From: CAYGZC01 sp964354225
Lineage (GTDB): Bacteria; Bacteroidota; Ignavibacteria; UBA10030; SZUA-254
DNA length: 24,969 nucleotides
Assembly (NCBI GenBank): GCA_964354225.1
Contig: CAYGZC010000264.1
Location: 1 to 24,969 of the forward strand
Direction: 5' to 3'
This document shows positions 7,187-16,408 of this stretch, one piece after another. Both the position numbers and the translations under genes were made by a program. The notes under the pieces were generated by a model. It had not been told where the DNA came from. It ran no database searches and saw nothing but the letters and a program-made list of their open reading frames with translations. Numbering within the stretch: position 1 is the stretch's first letter; the number at the start of each line of letters is the position of its first letter.

Positions 7187-9475
7187 TCAGAAGTAGCTAT
7201 AAGAATATTCGTGAACTACCTTCGTCCTCGGAACAACGTACAACATCTCACCTTTCACTTCTATGGGATAAGCAAGTTTATCAAAAACTATTTCGATCTT
7301 TTCTTTCACACTATCGTTACCGATGAATGAAAATTTTACGGGAATTATCAGTATCGAATCGGGGAAGGAGTACCAATCAATCCGTTTACCGGTTTTATCC
7401 GTCCGGAATTGGTGTGGTGTATCGAAGGCATTCATTTCTTTACCATCAATTGAATAGGAAATTGAAACGGTATATGGTCGGAATTTTGTTGAAAGCGTCA
7501 GCTCAATGTCATAGTGTGTTGTGTCGCCAAACTTTTGCTTCTTTTCCTTTCTGAAAACATTTACCCAGTTGGTATCAAATCCACTCTTTGGTTCGAAATT
7601 AAATTTCGTTATTCGTGAAGCGATGGAAGTGTCTCTACCGTTTCGATTGAATATTATACCATCAAGATATTCTGAGCTTGAGATATTTACATTCATCGTG
7701 TGTTTGTTCATATCATATTCCTGATCGATGTGGACATCACGCTGCCAGAAATTGTCGCACACCGGTTGAGTAATCATATAGACTGCAAGTAGTATTAAAA
7801 CTAAGGTGAGAATAACCAGTATCCTTGCTCTCCTGATTTTGGATATCCATACTTTAATCGTTTGTGAATCCTTCACAACTGCTGTAAAGGCAAAAAGGAA
7901 CGGTAGTATGTACAAACTTAGTGCAAATATTATTCCTCCGTTGAAAAGAAACCACTTCGGCATTTCGGTGGTATCTAATTTTGCAATCTCATGGAATAAG
8001 ATGCTGCTCCACTCCGAAAAAACTAATTCTAACATCCATAATGGTGCCGCAAGCACTAATGCGAGTCGGAGGATCGGATTTCGGATTAAGATAGCCGCAC
8101 TGATTAAAAGTAGCGCCATCGCAGGTTCAACCGTCAGCTTTAAACTTGCCAGTCCAAGGAGAATTAAAAAAATAATCAAAATGATAACTGCTCGCTTGTA
8201 GAATACATAGGGACAGGCAGAAAGTTTAATCTTCAAGCTAAACCTTAATGCTATCCATCCACCAATCAGTGAAGCAATGATAGAAAAGAGAAAATACAGG
8301 TTGATAACACTTAACCAGGGATGCCGAACACCTCTTATAAAACCAATTACATCTGAGGAAAACCAACCGAAGGTAATAATTATAATTGTGAACAGGAACA
8401 TTTTAATGCCGGACCATCGGATTCTCTGGATCGAATTGGGTGGCTCGCGGCGTCTCCTTACTGCGATGAATGCGATGATGGTCAGCATCACCGCAACAAT
8501 TAAAAATGTCCATAACCCCCACGGCGGAATGAAAATTGGAATACTCCAAATCATTATGAGCCAGTAGTTTTCAAGTTCACGGCTGGGTATTCCTCCGTCA
8601 AAACGCTCTACGAGTTTTACGATTAGGTCACCCGAGCGTTTCAATCCGGTAAGATTGAAGTTCTCGAAGTTATCACGCGATGTATGTATCGGATAACCAA
8701 CATCGCTGATGAAGGCAATCGCCGGAACACCTTTCTGCAGAAATGGTTCGTGATCGGATCCGGGTCCTGATTTCTGTGAATAATTTAACGAGAAGAAATG
8801 TGTTGGGTATCGGAGATTTTTATAACCGAGATTATGGAATTCTTCTACTGCCGCAGTGACGAGCCATTTCGGTGCACTCAAACTTTGATGTGCGTCGGGA
8901 TCGAAATCGAGAATGCCAGAGCCATCAGCCATGTCGACTTGGAGCATCAGGACAACACTATCTATGTCTGTAAAATTTCGTGCGAAGTGTGTTGAGCCAA
9001 TAAGCCCTTGTTCCTCACCGCCAAAGCAGCAAAAAATCATCGTCGACTGCGTCTGTCGTTTACCAAAGACTCGAGCCGCGTCCATAACAACGGCACTGCC
9101 GGAACCATCGTCATTAGCTCCTTGTATCTCCGGTTCTGCCGAATCAATGTGTCCACCGATAACGATGATACGCTTGGTTGTTCCTCGTTTAATTCCAACC
9201 GCAATCCCGCTGTTCGTATTTCCTCTTGAGAAGCGATCAATTTTCATGATGTATGTAGTATCGCACCCATACTCTCTGAACTTCTCGACTGCAAATGAAA
9301 GTGCCCATCGCTCGGCGGGTGAACCCATTGTTCGCGGACTGATATCGACACTTAAGTGTTTTAATAGCTGATGTGCATTTTCTTGAGAAAAATCAGTTTG
9401 TGCTGTGAGAAAACTAAAAGTTAAAAAGATGAGGAGGATAGGGAAATTAAGAAAGATAAAATTTCTTCTGTTCAC
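7187..9475 (-). CDS. Polytopic M28-family zinc metallopeptidase
   Basis: Membrane-anchored aminopeptidase-like enzyme, 762 residues. An N-terminal hydrophobic segment ending in FLTAQ (about residues 6-26) is a signal peptide or anchor. The M28 domain (about 30-295) shows all expected metal and catalytic residues: His109 (GGHIDS), Asp122 (NDDGSGS), Glu154/Glu155 (GGEEQGL), Asp181 (QVDMAD) and His264 (YPIHTSRDN), so two zinc ions and activity are likely, with the domain outside the cytoplasm. About eight membrane helices follow (roughly 305-560), then a soluble C-terminal beta-rich domain. This layout resembles eukaryotic ERMP1/Fxna-type M28 proteins. The GTG start overlaps the stop of the upstream hydrolase gene as GTGA, suggesting coupled translation. 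Substrates are unknown; peptide scavenging or envelope quality control is inference. Confidence 0.9.
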   Translation of the reverse strand: MNRRNFIFLNFPILLIFLTFSFLTAQTDFSQENAHQLLKHLSVDISPRTMGSPAERWALSFAVEKFREYGCDTTYIMKIDRFSRGNTNSGIAVGIKRGTTKRIIVIGGHIDSAEPEIQGANDDGSGSAVVMDAARVFGKRQTQSTMIFCCFGGEEQGLIGSTHFARNFTDIDSVVLMLQVDMADGSGILDFDPDAHQSLSAPKWLVTAAVEEFHNLGYKNLRYPTHFFSLNYSQKSGPGSDHEPFLQKGVPAIAFISDVGYPIHTSRDNFENFNLTGLKRSGDLIVKLVERFDGGIPSRELENYWLIMIWSIPIFIPPWGLWTFLIVAVMLTIIAFIAVRRRREPPNSIQRIRWSGIKMFLFTIIIITFGWFSSDVIGFIRGVRHPWLSVINLYFLFSIIASLIGGWIALRFSLKIKLSACPYVFYKRAVIILIIFLILLGLASLKLTVEPAMALLLISAAILIRNPILRLALVLAAPLWMLELVFSEWSSILFHEIAKLDTTEMPKWFLFNGGIIFALSLYILPFLFAFTAVVKDSQTIKVWISKIRRARILVILTLVLILLAVYMITQPVCDNFWQRDVHIDQEYDMNKHTMNVNISSSEYLDGIIFNRNGRDTSIASRITKFNFEPKSGFDTNWVNVFRKEKKQKFGDTTHYDIELTLSTKFRPYTVSISYSIDGKEMNAFDTPHQFRTDKTGKRIDWYSFPDSILIIPVKFSFIGNDSVKEKIEIVFDKLAYPIEVKGEMLYVVPRTKVVHEYSYSYF

Positions 9476-10380
9476 TTAAGGTTCCTTTGATAGAAATCTA
9501 AAAGTTTCTTTTCATATGTTTCACCGGCAATTTTCCAGGTATCATTATGAGAGGCGCCTTCCATGGGGAAAATATCCTTTGGCTGATTTGCACGATCGTA
9601 GAGCTGCAAGGAATATTGATGTTTGATGAGCCGATCCAGGGTTCCATAAATAAAAAGAATCGGGATGTGAACATTGCCTATCGATTCAAGTGGAGAGACT
9701 GCACTTGCTTTAAACTTTGCATTTATCTGGGAACGGATGATAACAATATTCCTAAGATAATGGAGTGGAATTTTGATCATCCGCTTTTGATAATCATCGA
9801 AGATGGTGCGGAGTGTTGCGAAAGAATTTTCGGCAACAATAGCGCTGATCCGCTTATCGACCGCTGCCGCCTGTATAGCAACAGCCGCACCCATTGATGT
9901 TCCGAATAATCCAATCTTACCAGATCGGATGTCCGTACGTGTTTTGAGATAATCAATAACTTTCACAACATCGAATTTCTCGTAGTAGCCATAGGTGCAA
10001 TATTTCCCGCCGCTGTTTCCATGTCTGCGTGCATCGAATAAAAATACATTGAAGTGATGATCGTGCATTAGTTTCGCAAAACGTATCCCATCAATTTTAC
10101 AATCACCAACACCATGGAGGTATACAATGGTACCCTTAACTGGGTCGGATGCTTTTATAAGCCAGCTATTTAGTTTAACGTCGCGATCGGTGATGACATT
10201 GATTTCTTCATAATCTAAATTAACCTCGGAAGGTGTTGTCGGCAAATTAAGCTTGCTATAAAATTCGGCGGTTCGCCGATGCGGTTGAAGAAGGATCGTG
10301 GGACCGACTATGAATAAAATAATCGTTACCGTGAGCAAAAAAATAATTAGTGCCACAGCAAGGGCTAAGAAAATATCCAT
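9472..10380 (-). CDS. Membrane-anchored alpha/beta hydrolase
   Basis: Serine hydrolase of the alpha/beta fold, 302 residues, probably an esterase or peptidase-like enzyme of the ABHD13/BEM46 sort; substrate unknown. Residues 3-30 form one membrane anchor, after which the catalytic domain follows. The oxyanion loop is YLHGVGD (about 87-93), the nucleophile elbow is GLFGTSMGAA with Ser162, the acid is Asp249 in YGTLDRL and the base is His278 in GASHNDTW, so the triad is complete. It starts at ATG and is the first gene of a two-gene minus-strand unit with the M28 peptidase, whose GTG start overlaps this stop. A weak promoter-like pair (TTGATG, 18 bases, TAAGAA, on the minus strand at 10410-10439) lies upstream. 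The two enzymes may act on the same class of peptide or ester substrates at the inner membrane, which is inference. Confidence 0.88.
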   Translation of the reverse strand: MDIFLALAVALIIFLLTVTIILFIVGPTILLQPHRRTAEFYSKLNLPTTPSEVNLDYEEINVITDRDVKLNSWLIKASDPVKGTIVYLHGVGDCKIDGIRFAKLMHDHHFNVFLFDARRHGNSGGKYCTYGYYEKFDVVKVIDYLKTRTDIRSGKIGLFGTSMGAAVAIQAAAVDKRISAIVAENSFATLRTIFDDYQKRMIKIPLHYLRNIVIIRSQINAKFKASAVSPLESIGNVHIPILFIYGTLDRLIKHQYSLQLYDRANQPKDIFPMEGASHNDTWKIAGETYEKKLLDFYQRNLK

Positions 10381-10556
10381 CGATTTATATTGTTATGGAA
10401 GATTGTCTATTCTTATCTGGGAAAAAAGAACTTCATCAATATAGGAAGGTATGATAAAGAAAGCAAGGTTATATTAAATGGGGTCAGAGGATATACTATC
10501 AATCTCGAATTATTGGTTTGAGGGTCTTCAACATTCTTCGTATATTTCACTCCGTT

Positions 10557-11675
10557 ATGAATTTTCCGAAAAATATAGCTATTGTCCATGACTGGATGGT
10601 CTCGGTGCGCGGTGGCGAGAAAGTCCTTGAAGTTCTTTGTGAGTTATTTCCAGGAGCGACTCTCTTCACGCTTGTCCATTGGAAAGAACATCTTTCTGAT
10701 GTAATCGAGAAGATGAAAATTAAAACATCTTTCATACAAAATTTACCGTTCAGTAAAACACATTATCAATATTATTTACCAATTTTTCCAACTGCAATCG
10801 AACAATTTGATTTGAGTAAATTCGATCTTATAATATCGAGCAGCCATGCTGCTGCAAAAGGTGTGAAAGTGAGAGCTGATGCACTCCATATCTGTTATTG
10901 CCATACACCGATGCGCTATATTTGGGATCAGTACGAACAATATTTTAGAAAAGGTAGCGTTTCTTTCATTACAAGAATAGCGATGAGTTTATCCCTTAAC
11001 TACTTGCGTCAATGGGATGTCGAGACGGCAAAAGGAGTCAACCAGTTTATTGCTAATTCACGAAACGTTCAAGAGCGAATTAGTCGGATTTACAATCGAG
11101 ATTCGGAAGTGATATATCCACCAGTGGATGTTCACCGCTTTCCACTTTCCGTCAAGGATGAAGGATATTACCTTATAGTCTCTGCCCTCGTTCCGTACAA
11201 ACGAATCGATCTTGCTGTTGATACATTTAATCATCTTGGTGAGCGATTGATTGTTATCGGCAGTGGAAGTGAACAACAGAAGCTTAAAGCACGAGCGAAA
11301 AAGAATATTGAATTTCTCGGGTGGGTCAGCGATGGAGATATTCAAAAATATTATGCAGGATGCCATGCTCTAATATTTCCCGGTGAGGAAGATTTTGGTA
11401 TTGTGCCGGTTGAGGCGATGGCTTGCGGCAAACCAGTTGTCGGTTTTGGAAAAGGTGGTTTACTTGAAACTGTGATAGATTCACAAATGGGAATATTTTT
11501 TAATGAACAAAAAGTTGAAAGTTTGATGGATGCAATAAAAAGACTGAACAGAACTTCATTAGATACTAAAGCAATTCGTGAACATGCAAGGGAATTTGAC
11601 AGAGTCAAGTGCAAGGAAAAATTGCAAAGATTTATACAAATGCAATGGAATAATTTTTCTCAAAATCGAAATTAG
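10557..11675 (+). CDS. GT4-family glycosyltransferase
   Basis: GT-B fold glycosyltransferase of 372 residues, likely moving a sugar from a nucleotide donor to a polysaccharide, lipid or glycan. The N-terminal domain begins IAIVHDWMVSVRGGEKVLE, typical of WbaZ/RfaB-like mannosyl- or related transferases; CYCHTPMRYIWDQY is another conserved block of this subgroup. In the C-terminal domain, a Lys-Arg pair (YKRIDLA) and the E-x7-E signature in EDFGIVPVEAMACGKPVV bind the donor. No membrane segment is seen. The ATG at 10557 was preferred to an upstream TTG at 10518 because MNFPKNIAIVHDW matches the family start. A weak -35 (TTATAT, 10469) and good -10 (TATACT, 10492) lie upstream. It is the first of five closely spaced plus-strand genes, but no other sugar genes surround it. 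Confidence 0.9.
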   Translation: MNFPKNIAIVHDWMVSVRGGEKVLEVLCELFPGATLFTLVHWKEHLSDVIEKMKIKTSFIQNLPFSKTHYQYYLPIFPTAIEQFDLSKFDLIISSSHAAAKGVKVRADALHICYCHTPMRYIWDQYEQYFRKGSVSFITRIAMSLSLNYLRQWDVETAKGVNQFIANSRNVQERISRIYNRDSEVIYPPVDVHRFPLSVKDEGYYLIVSALVPYKRIDLAVDTFNHLGERLIVIGSGSEQQKLKARAKKNIEFLGWVSDGDIQKYYAGCHALIFPGEEDFGIVPVEAMACGKPVVGFGKGGLLETVIDSQMGIFFNEQKVESLMDAIKRLNRTSLDTKAIREHAREFDRVKCKEKLQRFIQMQWNNFSQNRN

Positions 11676-11712
11676 ACTTCTTGATTTTCCATTTATAATT
11701 TTCTAATTTGGG

Positions 11713-14478
11713 GTGACATTTTATCAAAAAGAGAATTATTTGAAACACAAACTTCATATTGTTCTGAGACCTATTCGGTTGTTGTTATTGATAGCCATCC
11801 TTCCCGTAAGTGTGTTCTCACAATCAAAACTCATCATCCGCCCTACGATTTATGAAAATAGTACTTATACGAAATGGTTCAAAACCTCACGAGATATTAC
11901 ACGTCCCAAAGTTGGAATTGTATTGAGTGGCGGCGGGGGAAGGGGATTGGCACAAATCGGAGTATTAAGAACGCTCGAGCAGCATAAAATCCCTATCGAT
12001 CTTATTGTAGGAAATAGTCTTGGCAGCGTTGTGGGAGGTCTGTACGCCGCAGGTTATTCGACGACTGAGATTGAGAGTATTGCGATTCACACAAATTGGA
12101 GTGAATTGCTCTCATTCACCGAAGAAACGAAGCGAACAGATTTGTTTATTGGTCAGAAACAAACACAGCAGGAGGGATATTTTTCGATTCGCTTCAACGG
12201 CTTAGAGCCAATCATCCCTTCCTCGATTTCGGGCGGGCAACGGCTCTCAAATTTTTTCTCTTATTTGACACTCCAAGCTTTATATCATCCTGATTCCAGC
12301 TTTGATGATCTGAAAATTCCGTTTCGAGTCATTGCGACCGATATACTATCTGGAAAACGTGTTGTATTAGATCACGGCTCGTTATCCGAAGCGATGCGTG
12401 CGAGCATTACAGTTCCTCTCTTGTATTCTCCATTGGAAAGGGATTCCATGCTTATGGTGGATGGTGGATTGACATCCAATATTCCGGTAGATGTTGCGAA
12501 ATCGCTCGGGTGTGATGTGGTGATTGTTGTGAATTCAACAAGCTCTTTGAGAAACATTGATCAACTTGAAGCACCATGGGAAGTTGCCGATCAGATTATG
12601 ACTATTATGATGCAAGAATCTAATAAGCAACAATTAAAACTTGCTGATGTTGTTATCGCACCGGTAAGTGGTGAACGGCTTGTAACAGATTTTTCAGGTA
12701 TTGATTCACTTATCAAGGCGGGTGAATCTACAACCGAAGAAAAGCTTCCAGCGATTTTAAATATCCTAAGCCGACATTCAGAATTCTCTGCATTGACTGC
12801 CGTTCTTGATTCATCGGATATCACGGTCGAATATGAGAACGTTCGGAAAGATGATGTAATCAGAGATGAAATCAGTATGGATGTAATTAATCACACACTC
12901 ACGCTGCCGCGGATTCAATCGTACGTTAATAAATTTATTAATTGCGGTAGATACGTTGATGCCGATGCAGAAGTAACGGATTCTACTAAAGTATTGAAAG
13001 TGGTTTTCCATCTTACACTGCGAACGAAGATAAACGATGTTCAATTCAACGGAAATAAAATTATTACCGATGATTTGATCAGCTCCGAAATCAGTGCATG
13101 TAAAGGGCAGTTCGTCACCGATTCAATTATAACGACCACATTTGAAAATATTTTATCGGTGTATCGAAAGCGAGGATACTCACTTGCCAGAATTGAGTCG
13201 GTTCAGGTTGATTCTGTTAGCGGGATAATGAAATTCAAAATCAATGAAGGTAGAATTTCAGATATCCAGTACATAGGGAATGAGAAAACCCGGTCTTTCA
13301 TAATTCGACGTGAGTTTCCACTTGAAGTTGGAGATGTGTTTAATATCGATAAAGCAGTGCAGGGGATAATTAATATTAAGAGCACGGGATTATTCGATTA
13401 TGTACTGATAGATATTAATTATAAAAACAACGAGCCGGTAATTGTATTGAAAGTAAAAGAAAAAAGTTCGGAGCTTATGCGTATTGGTTTTCATGCTGAT
13501 GATGAGCACGGCATAGTAGGAACGGTAGATATCCGTGATGCAAATTTTCGCGGTGCATGGGAAGATTTCGGTGTTGTTATGAGATACGGATATCGAGATC
13601 GATTTGTTAAGACTGAATATACTATCAATCGAATTTTTCATTCCTATTTCACTTTAAGTCTCAACGGGTATTATAATTCTCGTGATATTTTTACGTACCG
13701 ATATGATCCTTCAGCTTCAGTAGAACGGTGGGAAAGAATAGAAAATGGTAAGTACCGGGAGATAAAGTACGGTGGCTCGCTTTCGTTCGGCAGTCATTTC
13801 AAACGCTTGGGCGATGTCACTGCCGAGATGCGTATTGAAAACCATAGAATATCCAGTCTTAATGGAACCGGTTACACACCAGAGAGATATACTTTTGCAA
13901 GTTTGAAATTCCAGAGCACGATAGATACTGAAAACAAATTTTCTTTTCCGACAGAAGGAATTTATCTTTTACTAACATTTGAATCGGCAACAAAGAAATT
14001 AGGAAGCGACATTGGGTTTGGGAAAATAGGTGTAGTATATGAAAATTATATCACCATCTTATCCCGCCATACATTTCGTCCGAAAATTATTTTTGGTTTT
14101 GCTGACCATACATTGCCTATTGCTGAACAGTTCAGTCTGGGCGGTTTGAATTCATTTTTAGGGCTGCGTGAAGACGACAGCCGGGGCAGGCAGCTCCTTT
14201 TAATGAACATGGAATATCGTTTTTGGCTGCCGTTTAAATTGATATTCGAAACCTACCTTAAAATACGCTACGATCTTGGCACAATTTCTTTGATACCCGA
14301 GCAAATAAAATTTGATAACTTTCACCACGGCATCGGTGCTGAGGTTGCCCTCGATACTCCGCTTGGTCCAGCATCGTTTGGAGCGGGAAAAAGTTTTTAT
14401 TTTCAGCGTGGACTGCGAAATTCACCGATTGCAATCGGTCCGATGCTGTTTTACTTCTCAATCGGACCCTCTCTCTGA
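11713..14478 (+). CDS. Type Vd-like outer-membrane protein: patatin, POTRA repeats and Omp85 barrel
   Basis: A patatin-like phospholipase joined to its own outer-membrane translocator, 921 residues (PlpD/FplA-like). A signal peptide with hydrophobic core RLLLLIAILPVSVFSQ is followed by the patatin domain (about 65-350), with the oxyanion loop GGGGRG (73-78), nucleophile Ser102 in GNSLG and Asp250 in DGG, so the catalytic dyad is intact. Two clear POTRA domains span about 438-513 (NDVQFNGNKI) and 514-585 (SDIQYIGNEK), and residues 369-437 look like a third. The remainder (about 586-921) is a beta-strand-rich Omp85-type barrel with many aromatic residues ending FYFSIGPSL. PlpD itself has one POTRA. 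The start is uncertain: GTG at 11713 with GGG before it, or TTG at 11740 after AAAAGAG, both keep the signal peptide. It may release lipid-active enzyme to the surface; the substrate is inferred. Confidence 0.9.
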   Translation: MTFYQKENYLKHKLHIVLRPIRLLLLIAILPVSVFSQSKLIIRPTIYENSTYTKWFKTSRDITRPKVGIVLSGGGGRGLAQIGVLRTLEQHKIPIDLIVGNSLGSVVGGLYAAGYSTTEIESIAIHTNWSELLSFTEETKRTDLFIGQKQTQQEGYFSIRFNGLEPIIPSSISGGQRLSNFFSYLTLQALYHPDSSFDDLKIPFRVIATDILSGKRVVLDHGSLSEAMRASITVPLLYSPLERDSMLMVDGGLTSNIPVDVAKSLGCDVVIVVNSTSSLRNIDQLEAPWEVADQIMTIMMQESNKQQLKLADVVIAPVSGERLVTDFSGIDSLIKAGESTTEEKLPAILNILSRHSEFSALTAVLDSSDITVEYENVRKDDVIRDEISMDVINHTLTLPRIQSYVNKFINCGRYVDADAEVTDSTKVLKVVFHLTLRTKINDVQFNGNKIITDDLISSEISACKGQFVTDSIITTTFENILSVYRKRGYSLARIESVQVDSVSGIMKFKINEGRISDIQYIGNEKTRSFIIRREFPLEVGDVFNIDKAVQGIINIKSTGLFDYVLIDINYKNNEPVIVLKVKEKSSELMRIGFHADDEHGIVGTVDIRDANFRGAWEDFGVVMRYGYRDRFVKTEYTINRIFHSYFTLSLNGYYNSRDIFTYRYDPSASVERWERIENGKYREIKYGGSLSFGSHFKRLGDVTAEMRIENHRISSLNGTGYTPERYTFASLKFQSTIDTENKFSFPTEGIYLLLTFESATKKLGSDIGFGKIGVVYENYITILSRHTFRPKIIFGFADHTLPIAEQFSLGGLNSFLGLREDDSRGRQLLLMNMEYRFWLPFKLIFETYLKIRYDLGTISLIPEQIKFDNFHHGIGAEVALDTPLGPASFGAGKSFYFQRGLRNSPIAIGPMLFYFSIGPSL

Positions 14479-14517
14479 GTTATTGGAAATCCATTCCTGA
14501 ATTTGTATCTTCTTTGG

Positions 14518-14937
14518 ATGCGAGCCGATTACAAAATACTGGAACATCCATCCGACCTTGGTATTGAAGCGCGAGGTGCATCGCTTGCCGAAGCGTTTCA
14601 GAACGCTGCTCAGGGCTTGATGTCTATCATTCTCGATCTCTCATCGGTAGAGCCATCTGAGGAGCGTGAGCTTGCGGTTAATTCGTCTGACTTAGATCAA
14701 CTACTCGTTAATTGGCTTTCAGAAATATTGTATCTTTACGACGGGCAGCGGTTCATATGCAGGGATTTTATCATCCAGAAACTTACACCCACAGGTTTAA
14801 AAGCAAAAGTGCGCGGGGAAATTTTTTCAGAGAACACACACAGAACGAAATTGGATGTTAAAGCAGTAACATATCATCAACTGTTTGTGCAAGAAAATAG
14901 AAATGGAGGATTAGTACGTGTCTATCTCGATATTTAG
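14518..14937 (+). CDS. Archease, RtcB activator
   Basis: Small archease of 139 residues, the family known to speed up guanylylation and turnover of RtcB RNA ligase and to broaden its nucleotide use. Family landmarks are YKILEHPSDLGIEA near the N terminus (the H-x-x-D-x-G pattern), LLVNWLSEILYLYDG in the middle, and KAVTYHQLFV with RVYLDI at the C terminus. The ATG at 14518 was chosen over a TTG at 14503 because archeases begin a few residues before this conserved His-x-x-Asp. It stands 39 bases after the patatin gene and 46 bases before rtcB. Adjacent archease and rtcB genes are seen in many archaea and some bacteria, so the function call rests on both the sequence and the neighbour. Confidence 0.92.
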   Translation: MRADYKILEHPSDLGIEARGASLAEAFQNAAQGLMSIILDLSSVEPSEERELAVNSSDLDQLLVNWLSEILYLYDGQRFICRDFIIQKLTPTGLKAKVRGEIFSENTHRTKLDVKAVTYHQLFVQENRNGGLVRVYLDI

Positions 14938-14983
14938 ATTAATTAAAGAGGGATTATCCAACCGCTAACTATCAACCGACTCT

Positions 14984-16408
14984 ATGTTTAAAAAACTCGA
15001 TAATTATCGTTATCTCATACCGAAATCATACAAACAAGGAATGCGTATCGATGGTTTGGTCTATGCTGATGATGAACTGATCAAACAAATCGAGAAAGAT
15101 CAAACGAAAGAACAAGTCGCAAATGTTGCAACATTACCCGGACTTGTGGGAAGATCTCTTGCTATGCCTGATGCTCACCAAGGATATGGGTTTTGTATCG
15201 GAGGTGTGGCAGCGGCTGATGCTGATGAGGGAATTGTATCTGCTGGAGGTGTCGGCTTCGATATCAACTGCGGTGTCCGACTTTTATCATCTCCTTTCGA
15301 GATTAAGGATGTAAAGCAAAAGCTTGAGCAGATGTTGAATCAATTATTTCGTGATATACCTTGCGGCACAGGGCGAAAAGGATTACTTGATGTAACCAAG
15401 ACTGAACTTGATAATGTTTTACGTGATGGGGCACAGTGGGCAATTAGGAACGACTATGGCAGAGAAGAAGATATTTCTCATATCGAAGAGTATGGGAAAA
15501 TTCCCAATGCAGATCCTGCGCTTGTTAGTTCGCATGCAAAGGATCGAGGACATCATCAGATGGGAACTCTTGGCTCAGGTAATCATTTCCTTGAAATTCA
15601 GGTTGTCACCGAAGTGTATGATGATGAGATCGCCGTGCGATTTAATCTTTATAAAGATCAAATCGTTGTTCTTATCCATAGTGGATCGCGGGGCTTAGGA
15701 CATCAGGTTTGTACCGACTATCTTGATATTATGCAAGGTGGTATGAGGAAGTATAACATTTCAGTTGTGGATCGTCAGCTTGCGTGTGTTCCAATCAGAT
15801 CCAATGAAGGACAGAATTATTTGAAGGCGATGGCTGCCGCTGCAAATTTTGCATTTGCTAACCGCCAGATGATCACTCACTGGACTCGGGAAGTGTTCCA
15901 GCGAATGGTTGGCAGCGGCGATTTGAAAATTGTGTACGATGTTTGCCATAACATCGCAAAGTATGAAGATCACGAGGTTAACGGTTCTCGTAAACGTGTT
16001 CTTGTGCATCGGAAAGGTGCTACGCGTGCATTCCCGAAGGATCACCCTGCACTCCCTGAAGAGCTGCGAGGTGTGGGACAGCCAGTGTTGATTCCCGGAA
16101 GTATGGGAACGTGCTCTTATGTACTAGTTGGTACGGATCAAGCGATGAAAGAAACTTTTGGCTCTTCATGCCATGGTGCGGGAAGGGCGAAAAGTCGGAC
16201 TCAGGCAAAAAAGGAAACATCGGCGGATCAATTATTAAAAGAAATGAAAAGTAAAGGGATATTCGTTAGAGGTGAAACAAGATCAGGACTTACCGAGGAA
16301 AAACCTGATGCGTATAAAGACGTCAGCCGCGTTGTGGAGGTTGTCCATGGTGCGGGTATCGCAAGAAAGGTGGCTAAGCTTGTTCCACTTGCAGTTATGA
16401 AAGGATGA
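14984..16408 (+). CDS. rtcB: RtcB RNA-splicing/repair ligase
   Basis: GTP- and Mn-dependent ligase that joins RNA 3'-phosphate or 2',3'-cyclic phosphate ends to 5'-OH ends in the cytoplasm. The 474-residue length fits the family. Visible landmarks are MPDAHQGYGFCIGGVAA, GGVGFDINCGVRLL with metal ligands Asp93 and Cys96, GSGNHFLE with His201, LIHSGSRGLGHQ with His232, YDVCHNIAKYEDH with His322, and SSCHGAGRAKSR with His397, the histidine that carries GMP. All correspond to the residues mapped in Pyrococcus RtcB, so the enzyme should be active. It follows archease, its activator, and its TGA overlaps the next ATG as ATGA. In bacteria the substrates include RNAs broken by endonucleases such as toxins; here the target is unknown. 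No RtcA cyclase or RtcR regulator is seen in the window. Confidence 0.97.
   Translation: MFKKLDNYRYLIPKSYKQGMRIDGLVYADDELIKQIEKDQTKEQVANVATLPGLVGRSLAMPDAHQGYGFCIGGVAAADADEGIVSAGGVGFDINCGVRLLSSPFEIKDVKQKLEQMLNQLFRDIPCGTGRKGLLDVTKTELDNVLRDGAQWAIRNDYGREEDISHIEEYGKIPNADPALVSSHAKDRGHHQMGTLGSGNHFLEIQVVTEVYDDEIAVRFNLYKDQIVVLIHSGSRGLGHQVCTDYLDIMQGGMRKYNISVVDRQLACVPIRSNEGQNYLKAMAAAANFAFANRQMITHWTREVFQRMVGSGDLKIVYDVCHNIAKYEDHEVNGSRKRVLVHRKGATRAFPKDHPALPEELRGVGQPVLIPGSMGTCSYVLVGTDQAMKETFGSSCHGAGRAKSRTQAKKETSADQLLKEMKSKGIFVRGETRSGLTEEKPDAYKDVSRVVEVVHGAGIARKVAKLVPLAVMKG

Noticed and set aside
7806..8567. Two plus-strand open frames opposite the M28 membrane region
   Set aside because: Antisense to codons of hydrophobic helices in a conserved gene; no ribosome-binding site or recognisable domain.
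8913..9371. 152-codon plus-strand frame opposite the M28 catalytic domain
   Set aside because: The minus-strand reading has all zinc-binding residues, so this one is a shadow.
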